Positions 54,713 to 61,450 of a DNA stretch of 64,000 nt are shown piece by piece. A model generated the notes under the pieces. That model did no database searches. It was not told the DNA's origin and saw nothing but the letters and a program-made list of their open reading frames with translations. A program made the position numbers and the translations under genes. This DNA comes from Nostoc sp. LPT (lineage in GTDB: Bacteria; Cyanobacteriota; Cyanobacteriia; Cyanobacteriales; Nostocaceae): contig NZ_JABXKF010000005.1 of the NCBI RefSeq assembly GCF_017115165.1, positions 101,375 through 165,374 of the forward strand, written 5' to 3'. Positions within the stretch are counted from its first letter, which is position 1. Each line of letters starts with the position of its first letter.

Positions 54713-56473
54713 TTGCTTTTACAAGAACGTTATCGTTTACTCAAGCAGATTGGTAAAGGGGGATTCTGTAAAACCTTCCTCGCAATAGACGAAGGTCAGT
54801 TTCCGCCAGTTCCTTGCGTCGTTCAAGAATTATCGCTGGAATACGAAATATTTAAAAATTTTCAGCAGAAGGCGCAACAGCTAGAAGAATTAGGAAAGCA
54901 TCCCAAAATTCCCGCTTTATTGGCTTATTTTCAGCATAACAAGCATTTTTATTTAGTGCAGGAGTTTATTGCAGGCACTAATTTAGCTCAGGTAGTTGAA
55001 GAAGAAGGCGCTTTTAATGAAACTCAGATTTGGCAACTTTTAGAAGATTTATTGCCAGTTTTTCAGTTTATGAGCGATCGCCACATCATTCACCGCGATA
55101 TTAAACCCCAAAATATTATCCGTAGATCCCCAATTACCAAGAAGGGGGATTTCGTCATAGTCGATTTTTCCACTGCGAAAATCGTCACAGAAATCGATCG
55201 GTTAACATCTGAAACCAGTATCGGCAGTCCAGAATACGCTGCACCAGAGCAGACGAAGGGAAAAGCAGTTTTTGCTAGTGATTTATATAGCTTGGGTGTA
55301 ACTTGTATTTACTTACTTACTCAGATTTCTCCCTTTGATTTATTTGATATTGCAAATGATTGCTGGGTTTGGCAACAATATCTTACTACCAAAGTTAGCG
55401 AGCGCTTGGCGCAAATCCTCGACAAGCTGCTGCAAAATTCTGTTAACCGTCGCTTTCAATTGGCTGATGAAGTTATGCAAGCAATGGGTATGGAATGTAA
55501 TCAAAATTTTAAATTACCAACTCCTGCTTGGCGATGCTTACATACTCTGAGTGGAGATTCTGGTGTGTTGAGTCGGGTGAATACCATTGCCATCAGTCCT
55601 GACGGTTACACTTTAGCCAGTGCTAGTGATGACAAAAACATCAAATTGTGGGATTTAAATAGCAAAAAAGTTCTAGCTAGCTTATCAGGACATTCCCAAG
55701 CTGTAAAATCAGTTACCTTCAGTCCTGATGGTCAAATTCTGGCAACTGCTAGCGACGATAAAACTATCAAATTGTGGGAGATTGAGACATTAAAGGAAAT
55801 CTGCACCCTCTTAGGACACTCACACGCAGTAAAATCAGTTGCTTTCAGTCCAAATAGGCAGATTCTCGCTAGTGGTAGCTGGGATAAGACAGTCAAACTT
55901 TGGGATGTAAATACTGGCACAGAGATTTGCACCATCATTGGACACCAATTACAGGTAAATTCAGTAGCATTTAGTCCCCAAGGACAGCTTTTAGCCAGCG
56001 CTAGTTATGACAGAACAATTCGCTTGTGGCAGATAGCTGCATTAAAAGGTTCCCAGAGAGAACTTCAAAACCGCCCATGCTATAGCTTGTTAAGCACCCT
56101 TTCGGGTCATGCATGGGCGGTTTTGACAGTCGCTTTTAGTCCCGATGGTCAAATTTTGGCGACGGGTAGTGATGATAACACTATTAAGTTGTGGGAGGTA
56201 AACACTGGTCAGCTAATTTGCACACTTGTAGGCCATTCTTGGTCTGTGGTGGCTGTGGCTTTTACTGCCGATGGTGAAACGCTCCTAAGCGCAAGTTGCG
56301 ACAAAACAGTTAAACTTTGGAGGGTAAGCACAGCAGAAGAGATTGCTACTCTCTCTGGTCATGTAGACTCAGTATCTGCTGTTGCTGTGAGCAAAGTTAC
56401 ACAATTAATTGCAAGCGGGAGTCGGGACAAGACTATCAAACTGTGGCAGCTTGTAGAACAGGACAATAGCTAA
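54713..56473 (+). CDS. Ser/Thr protein kinase with seven WD40 repeats
   Basis: An N-terminal Hanks-type kinase domain (about 5-255) precedes a WD40 propeller (about 275-582) with seven blades (SPDGQILATASDDKTIKLW type). The catalytic loop HRDIKPQN (Asp129) is intact. The beta-3 position that normally holds Lys reads CVVQE (Gln38), and the metal-binding DFG reads DFS, so activity may be altered. No TM segment is seen, so it is cytoplasmic. TTG 54713 is the only start that preserves the glycine-rich loop IGKGGF. Blade 4 has about 13 extra residues (near KGSQRELQNRPCYS) formed by an inverted repeat. It is a likely regulator with protein-binding output; its targets are unknown. Confidence 0.9.
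   Translation: MLLQERYRLLKQIGKGGFCKTFLAIDEGQFPPVPCVVQELSLEYEIFKNFQQKAQQLEELGKHPKIPALLAYFQHNKHFYLVQEFIAGTNLAQVVEEEGAFNETQIWQLLEDLLPVFQFMSDRHIIHRDIKPQNIIRRSPITKKGDFVIVDFSTAKIVTEIDRLTSETSIGSPEYAAPEQTKGKAVFASDLYSLGVTCIYLLTQISPFDLFDIANDCWVWQQYLTTKVSERLAQILDKLLQNSVNRRFQLADEVMQAMGMECNQNFKLPTPAWRCLHTLSGDSGVLSRVNTIAISPDGYTLASASDDKNIKLWDLNSKKVLASLSGHSQAVKSVTFSPDGQILATASDDKTIKLWEIETLKEICTLLGHSHAVKSVAFSPNRQILASGSWDKTVKLWDVNTGTEICTIIGHQLQVNSVAFSPQGQLLASASYDRTIRLWQIAALKGSQRELQNRPCYSLLSTLSGHAWAVLTVAFSPDGQILATGSDDNTIKLWEVNTGQLICTLVGHSWSVVAVAFTADGETLLSASCDKTVKLWRVSTAEEIATLSGHVDSVSAVAVSKVTQLIASGSRDKTIKLWQLVEQDNS
56065..56126. repeat. 16-bp perfect inverted repeat inside the WD40 kinase gene
   Basis: TCAAAACCGCCCATGC (56065-56080) is the exact inverse complement of GCATGGGCGGTTTTGA (56111-56126), separated by 30 bp. 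The left arm lies in the inserted linker of WD blade 4, and the right arm encodes part of blade 5 (HAWAVLT). Confidence 0.95.
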
Positions 56474-56483
56474 TTTTGTAATA

Positions 56484-56783
56484 TCAAGCGCTACCTGTAA
56501 AGGCAACTTCTGGAAATTTCAACTGAGCTTCTGCCATTGGACGGTTTCTGCCTTCCTCTTGCCAGTAGTTAATCACTTCTGTCGCTTTGTTAAGCAACTC
56601 GACACGATCCAGATCAGTAATCCAATGTTTGGACTCTAATTCCTTTTTTAACTCTTCCCAGGCATCATTTCTGGGCCAAAAAAAGTACTTAGTCAAGGGA
56701 CTGGTGCCTTTGCCTACAACTTGATCGACTGCTAGAGCAACGTTCTCGTCTAACCACAGAATTTTCAAAATAAACTTGGTCAA
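56484..56783 (-). CDS. 30S ribosomal protein PSRP-3 (Ycf65)
   Basis: The 99-aa protein matches the Ycf65/PSRP-3 family of cyanobacterial and plastid small ribosomal subunits: [19 protein letters not shown], then [22 protein letters not shown] and [10 protein letters not shown]. The start is TTG at 56783, placed 4 nt after a GGAGGT site (56788-56793 on the minus strand) and giving the family N-terminus TKFILK. It converges with the WD40 kinase gene. The C-terminal tail [17 protein letters not shown] is slightly variable in the family. The function, a structural component of the 30S subunit, is established for the family. Confidence 0.93.
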   Translation of the reverse strand: MTKFILKILWLDENVALAVDQVVGKGTSPLTKYFFWPRNDAWEELKKELESKHWITDLDRVELLNKATEVINYWQEEGRNRPMAEAQLKFPEVAFTGSA

Positions 56784-56787
56784 TCAC

Positions 56788-56793
56788 ACCTCC
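56788..56793 (-). promoter_or_regulatory. Shine-Dalgarno GGAGGT deciding the TTG start of PSRP-3
   Basis: GGAGGT on the minus strand lies four bases before TTG 56783. No ATG or GTG in the same frame is nearer, so the site fixes the non-ATG start. Confidence 0.75.
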
Positions 56794-56939
56794 GGGAATT
56801 TCCGGGCATTACTTAACTAGGATAGCGATCGCTTATTTTAACGCAATACTCTATCAAATGACCAAACAGTGATTGAGAATGGGCTACCATAAGGTTTAGT
56901 CGATGCTAACTAAAGATGCTTGTTACCGAAACAGACTTA

Positions 56940-57041
56940 TGATGCAGACCAAGTAAATCTGTTTATGGGAATTTTGAATTTTGAATTTTAAATTTTGAAT
57001 TCGGAGCGTTCGCGCAGCGTCTCGTAGAGAAGCGACGTGAC
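56940..57041. repeat. Composite dispersed repeat forming the leader of the DUF29 gene
   Basis: An AAATCTGTTTATGGGAATTT segment is followed by four TTTTGAA-type heptamers (to about 57000) and a GTTCGCGCAGCGTCTCGTAG block ending AGAAGCGACGTGAC. The whole resembles the leader of the gene at 7073. The final GTG is the start codon of the DUF29 frame. Confidence 0.75.
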
Positions 57042-57435
57042 TGCCCAACTGCCCCAATCTCAAACAACATCTGGTTCTTCTTTGTATGAGCAAGACTTTT
57101 ACCTGTGGATTCAAACCACGGCAGAACTCGTCAAACAAAAGAATTTCACACAACTGGACTTAGACAACCTGATTGAAGAAATTGAAACGATGGGGAGAAG
57201 TGAAAAGCGGGCATTGGAGAGCAATCTGGAAGTGTTGCTGATGCATCTGCTCAAATATCAAATTCAAACTGAAAGGCGCTCAAAAAGTTGGCAGTACACA
57301 ATTTTGGAACACCGCAGACGAGTCCAAAAGGCACTCAAGGAAAGTCAGAGTTTGAAGCCTCACTTTGATCAAGTTTTCGATGAAAGCTATCAAACCGCTA
57401 GACGACTGGCTGTAATTAAAACTGGATTAGCGTAG
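57037..57435 (+). CDS. DUF29-family protein, shortened by a repeat insertion
   Basis: The 132-aa product has the DUF29 pattern: LYEQDFYLWIQTTAELVKQ, LDNLIEEIETMGRSEKRALES and SWQYTILEHRRRV. The frame stops at TAG 57433-57435, inside a 27-bp dispersed repeat (57430-57456). Beyond the repeat the same frame continues with ATFPEQSPFTLEQVLD and ends at TAA 57526-57528, which is the normal family C-terminus. The gene has thus lost about 24 residues to an insertion. The GTG start itself lies at the end of another repeat. DUF29 function is unknown; truncated copies are common and this one may be a pseudogene. Confidence 0.8.
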   Translation: MTAQLPQSQTTSGSSLYEQDFYLWIQTTAELVKQKNFTQLDLDNLIEEIETMGRSEKRALESNLEVLLMHLLKYQIQTERRSKSWQYTILEHRRRVQKALKESQSLKPHFDQVFDESYQTARRLAVIKTGLA

Positions 57436-57456
57436 GCGTAGCCCGTCGTAGACATC
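57430..57456 (-). repeat. 27-bp dispersed repeat truncating the DUF29 gene
   Basis: On the plus strand it reads GCGTAGGCGTAGCCCGTCGT and ends AGACATC, adding nine in-frame codons of which two are TAG. It is the inverse orientation of the copy in TpsA and identical over 25 bp to the copy in the channel-like gene. Confidence 0.88.
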
Positions 57457-57522
57457 GCCACTTTCCCTGAACAATCTCCCTTTACACTAGAGCAAGTCCT
57501 TGACTCTGATTTTTTACCGGAG

Positions 57523-58149
57523 TCATAATCTCACACTCTGGTTTGGATGAATAATCAGTGAAAGTAAGCCATCAATGAGGCGATCTTCCTCTATTGACAT
57601 AATATCTCCACCATGCAGTAGATTTCGCGTAATCACAAAATGGATCAGCGTTCCGATAAACGTTCGGGCTGCAACTTCTGGGTCGGCAAGCTGAAGTTTA
57701 GGATGAGTAGCAAAGTATTGGGTGATAAAGTCAAGATTTGGTTTCTCAACATTTTGGAGAAAAGCGCGTCCTAGTTCTGGAAAGCGACCTGATTCACCAA
57801 TGACGATTCTAAAAAGTGCTACATCTTGCGGGTTTTGAGCAACACAGTTAAGCATTTTAGTAGCATGACGTTTCAAGAATACAACGGGTTCTTCTTGGGA
57901 TGAGGGGAAGTCTTGTTGCTGAAAAAAGTTTACTCTCACTGCCATTCGTTGGATTAGGGCGGTAAACAATGTCTCCTTATCGGCAAAGCGTCGGTAGACT
58001 GTGGCTTTAGAAACCCCTGCGGCTGCCACAATTTTATCGATCCTGGCTCCTGCATAGCCATGCTCCAGAAACTCCTGCATCGCTCCACGCAGAATCGCTT
58101 CAGTTTTTTCGGGGGATAAATCCCGCTCAACACTCTTAACGTTACTCAT
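57523..58149 (-). CDS. TetR/AcrR-family transcriptional repressor
   Basis: The 208-aa protein begins with a TetR helix-turn-helix (GYAGARIDKIVAAAGVSKATVYRRFADKETLF), with the usual C-terminal ligand-binding helices after it. ATG 58149 is used; a GTG directly before it is possible. It is divergent from the NDH-2/RND genes and overlaps the end of the DUF29 open frame. Two palindromic AAAC-N-AAAC...GTTT-N-GTTT sites lie in the spacer, so it probably represses both itself and the efflux locus until an inducer binds. The inducer is unknown. Confidence 0.92.
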   Translation of the reverse strand: MSNVKSVERDLSPEKTEAILRGAMQEFLEHGYAGARIDKIVAAAGVSKATVYRRFADKETLFTALIQRMAVRVNFFQQQDFPSSQEEPVVFLKRHATKMLNCVAQNPQDVALFRIVIGESGRFPELGRAFLQNVEKPNLDFITQYFATHPKLQLADPEVAARTFIGTLIHFVITRNLLHGGDIMSIEEDRLIDGLLSLIIHPNQSVRL

Positions 58150-58212
58150 CACTCAATTTTCCCGGTTTGCTGGGTATCCACTAATACTATTGACTGATTT
58201 CTATCATACCCA

Positions 58213-58273
58213 TTGACAAGACGAAACTGTTTTGTTTAATTTTTTTATAGTCAAAACGAAACAGTTTAGTTTT
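58213..58273 (+). promoter_or_regulatory. Promoter candidate with two TetR operator-like palindromes
   Basis: TTGACA (58213-58218) lies 16 bp before TTTAAT (58235-58240). Palindrome 1 (58219-58237) has arms AGACGAAAC and GTTTTGTTT around a T, matching at 7 of 9. Palindrome 2 (58253-58273) has arms AAAACGAAAC and GTTTAGTTTT around an A, matching at 9 of 10. Centres are 35 bp apart. Site 1 covers the promoter spacer, an ideal repressor position. Confidence 0.65.
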
Positions 58274-58293
58274 GAAATCACCATTAGGGACTT

Positions 58294-58340
58294 CCAACAA
58301 ATAAATTATCCAATCTTGTGGGGTGGGCGTCTCGCCCGCC
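58294..58340. repeat. Dispersed repeat ending in GGGCGTCTCGCCC hairpin
   Basis: The block CCAACAAATAAATTATCCAA leads into GGGGTGGGCGTCTCGCCCGCC. Related pieces lie at 42323-42348 and 42380-42405. It stands between the TetR operators and the NDH-2 start, and the GGGCG...CGCCC stem could affect transcript elongation. Confidence 0.7.
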
Positions 58341-58468
58341 TTTGACACCTATGGCAAGATGCGCACCCCACAAGAAGTAGTTGAGTATTTTTTTATTTGT
58401 CAGTCCCTTACCAACATCAACAGATCAACTATTGTGATTTTCCAATTTTTTCCAAGGGAGATTGAACT

Positions 58469-59743
58469 ATGCGATCGCCAGCAGAGATTGATGAAACAAA
58501 TGATGCTCTACCGATTGTGATTCTAGGGGGTGGTTTTGGAGGATTATTCGCAGCACTCCATCTGAGAGATTCACATTCCCGCCCGATTATTTTGATTGAC
58601 CAATCGTGGAACTTCGTCTTTAAGCCACTGCTGTATGAACTGCTCAGTAGCGAAGTCAAGCTAGAGTTAATCTGTCCCCGCTACGATGCATTGCTGCACA
58701 AGAGCGATATTACCTTTGTACTTGGGACAGTAGAGGTGATCGACCTGGATCAAAAGCAAGTCAAGCTCGACTCTGGCTTAAAGTATTCCTACCGTAATTT
58801 GGTACTGGCATTGGGCAGCACTACAAGCTACCTTGGGATACCTGGGGCAAAAGAACATACGCGATCGTTCCGCACCGCTTATGATGCCTTTGCGTTAGGG
58901 CAGCACTTACGAAACCGCTTGCAGCTGGCAACCCAAACCGAAGATATAGAGGAACGCCGTGCTTTGCTGACTGTTGCGATTGTGGGGGCTGGTGCATCTG
59001 GGGTGGAAATGGCGGCAACCCTGGTGGATTTGCTGCCAACCTGGTACATTCCTTTAGGCGGGAACCCCCAGGAAATTCGGATTGTGATTTTGCAGCGTGG
59101 TTCAGAGATTCTCAAAGAGTCCACAAGCGATCGCCTCCGTGAAACTGCACAGTCGGCGCTGAAAGGGCGAACTGCCTCCGTCGAGGTATTGCTAGGATCT
59201 GAAGTCAAAGCGGTTGATCCGGGAGCCGTAGAGTTTGAGCGCAATGGACAATGGTGGCGATTAGCAGCCGCTACAGTGGTATGGATAACTGGGAATGCGA
59301 CGCATCCCGTGATTGACGCACTGCCGATCGCGCCTGAAAACCGGGATAAATACAATCGCCTCCAGGTTAAACCGACTTTGCAACTGCCAGAATTTCCAGA
59401 GGTGTTTGCGGCGGGAGATTGTGCGATCAATCTTTTGAATCCACAACCTGCTATCGCTCAGGTTGCCTATCAGCAAGGAGCGGCGATCGCTCACAATATC
59501 AAGGCGCTGATTGGCGGTAAATCTCCTACCTCTGCAACAGTCAATCTGCGGGGTACGTTAATGAAAGTGGGACTGCACGAGAGCGCTGTGGAAATCTTTG
59601 ATCGCTACGAAATCAAAGGCCAGTTGGGTCAGGCAATTCGCCTAGCAACCTATCTCGAACTTATGCCGACTCCAGCCCGCAACTTTGTCAACCGGACGGA
59701 ATGGTTTACCGAGGAGATTTTGAAGCGGATTGTTGGCGTATAA
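58469..59743 (+). CDS. Type II NADH dehydrogenase (NDH-2)-like flavoprotein
   Basis: This 424-aa oxidoreductase has an N-terminal FAD-binding GGGFGGLFAALHL (about 18-30), a second dinucleotide-binding GAGASGVEMAATL (about 174-186) and the C-terminal FAD-contact VFAAGDCAI. The length and motif order match NDH-2, which passes electrons from NAD(P)H to quinone without proton pumping. The ATG is followed by a HIP1 octamer. Its place between a TetR regulator and an RND efflux system suggests induction under chemical stress, which is inference. Confidence 0.92.
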   Translation: MRSPAEIDETNDALPIVILGGGFGGLFAALHLRDSHSRPIILIDQSWNFVFKPLLYELLSSEVKLELICPRYDALLHKSDITFVLGTVEVIDLDQKQVKLDSGLKYSYRNLVLALGSTTSYLGIPGAKEHTRSFRTAYDAFALGQHLRNRLQLATQTEDIEERRALLTVAIVGAGASGVEMAATLVDLLPTWYIPLGGNPQEIRIVILQRGSEILKESTSDRLRETAQSALKGRTASVEVLLGSEVKAVDPGAVEFERNGQWWRLAAATVVWITGNATHPVIDALPIAPENRDKYNRLQVKPTLQLPEFPEVFAAGDCAINLLNPQPAIAQVAYQQGAAIAHNIKALIGGKSPTSATVNLRGTLMKVGLHESAVEIFDRYEIKGQLGQAIRLATYLELMPTPARNFVNRTEWFTEEILKRIVGV

Positions 59744-59792
59744 AGCCAACTTCAGTTTCTGTAATAGCTAATTATAAGAAAAGTGTAGTCTT

Positions 59793-60077
59793 ATGAATAG
59801 GTTCTCTCTCGCTGACATCACAGCACACCCTCAATTTGCAGCTTCAATTACTCAACAACCCGATCAAACTAACCTCACTTACACACAAGACCAGATTGAT
59901 AGTTTGTCTGGAAGCCTTTTACTTATAGCTTGTCTTTGTGTTGCAGCAGGCTTCTTCTATATCGGAGTTGCCGTTGGAAGGCGGCATACAAGACATCACC
60001 AATTAATAGCAATCCGGCTACGGCAAATTCAAACCTTAGAAAGAATTTGGCAAATGACAGCTGAACGCAGAGATTAA
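59793..60077 (+). CDS. Small single-TM protein of unknown function
   Basis: The 94-aa product has about 48 polar residues, one hydrophobic helix (SLLLIACLCVAAGFFYIGVAVG, about 41-62) and a basic cytoplasmic tail (RRHTRHHQ). I recognise no family. It lies 49 bp after NDH-2 and before the adaptor remnant, so it is probably co-transcribed with the efflux genes. Confidence 0.6.
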   Translation: MNRFSLADITAHPQFAASITQQPDQTNLTYTQDQIDSLSGSLLLIACLCVAAGFFYIGVAVGRRHTRHHQLIAIRLRQIQTLERIWQMTAERRD

Positions 60078-60180
60078 ACTGTCAACATTTTTGAAAAATA
60101 TTTACGACATATTCAAACCTGGAAACCCAGATTTCATCTGAATTACAAATCTTGACCAATGATTCCTTGATGGTTAATCC

Positions 60181-60215
60181 AAAATCCAAAATCCAAAATC
60201 TAAAATCTAAAATTG
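60181..60215 (+). repeat. AAAATCC/AAAATCT heptamer run
   Basis: Five heptamers follow one another from 60181 to 60215, of the same class as the STRR arrays elsewhere in the window. The run lies just before the adaptor remnant. Confidence 0.85.
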
Positions 60216-60297
60216 TCTGACGGAGTTAAGTATCTTATGTCATTCGATCGCCTAATTATATCTGGATCTTCCGATCAAACTCATGATTTGAAGAACA

Positions 60298-61216
60298 GTG
60301 CCGGCTGTAACAACCGCCCAGGCACAACTAGAAGCTAAACGAGCCGATCAAGTCAAAGCTGCCGCAGATGTGAAATTACAGCAAGTGCAGTTCCAGCAAA
60401 CCAAGATGCTTGTAACTGAAGGCGCACAGGCAAGGCAAGAACTCGATATTGCTAAAAATAACCTAGATGCAGCGATCGCCACCCTAAATGCTGCCCAAAA
60501 GCAGGTAAATGCAGGACAAGCCAGCATCAATCAGGCACAGTCCAACGTGCAGCAAGCCCAGGCTCAAGTTGCCTCAAGTCAAGTTAATCAGAACCAGAAG
60601 CAGATAGTTGCACCACTTGATGGTATCATTGGCGATTTCTCCGTCAAAGTGGGCAATTATGTGAATACTGGCGGCAACTTGACCACAATTACCAAAAACG
60701 ATCTCCTGGATATGCGAATTTCGGTGCCGTCCAACAATGCTGCCCAATTGCGTCGGGGATTAGCTGTGGAGCTATTGGATGCTAACACAGGTAACGCGTT
60801 TAACCACCGGCAGTATTAACTTTATTTCGCCGCAAGTGAATACATCTGGCCAATCTATTTTAGTGAAAGCTCGATTTACTAATTCAAACGGCAAATTGCG
60901 GGATGGGCAATATGTTCGCGCCCGAATTATCTGGAACCAGCAGCCGGGAATTTTGATTCCGACTCAAGTAGTGACTCGCATTGGCGGACAGAGTTTTGTC
61001 TATGTGGTGGAAGAAAACAAGTCAACCGAAAAGGTGGTGGAACCAGACAAGTCAAAGGAAAAGCCGCGATTCGTCGTGCATCAAAAACCTGTGAAGTTGG
61101 GTGAGGTGCAGAACGATCGCTATCCCATTTTAGAGGGAATTAAACCAGGCGATCGCCTAGTGGTGTCTAACATTCTCAAACTGCGAGATCAGACCCCCAT
61201 TCAACCAGAATCTTAG
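60298..61216 (+). pseudogene. Broken RND-efflux periplasmic adaptor (HlyD/AcrA-like)
   Basis: The recoverable frame begins inside the coiled-coil hairpin (TTAQAQLEAKRADQVKAAAD). It continues through the lipoyl half (IVAPLDGIIGDFSVKVGNYV) and into the barrel (VELLDANTG), and ends at about 60819. The rest is in the next frame from 60779 (RLTTGSINFISPQVNTSGQS) to a stop at 61216. One indel near 60800, where GGTAACGCGTTTAACC replaces the expected frame, explains the shift. The signal peptide and first 100-150 residues are missing upstream. The pump at 61451 therefore lacks its adaptor here. Confidence 0.85.
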
Positions 61217-61395
61217 TTTAAACGCAAAGGGGCGCAGAGGGACGGAGAATTCACTAAAGTTGTACTTATACCAATTCTCTATGAAGATGCGTCTAATTAT
61301 TATAAAACCTCTGCGTACCTTTGCACTAACCTCTGCGTCGGCAGTCGCTCATGGGGGAAACCCCCAAGACCGCGCTGCCTCACCTTTGCGTTGAA
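61217..61395. repeat. Dispersed repeats between adaptor and pump
   Basis: A CGCAGAGG-family copy lies at 61217-61249. A second, inverted CTCTGCG-rich stretch at 61306-61393 encloses GCAGTCGCTCATGGGGGAAA (61341-61360), the inverse complement of part of the repeat at 46861-46884. Confidence 0.7.
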
Positions 61396-61450
61396 AAAAA
61401 GCTAGGATTTGGCGCAGCTTTATAAAAAAACGGTATTAGGAGTAATTATC

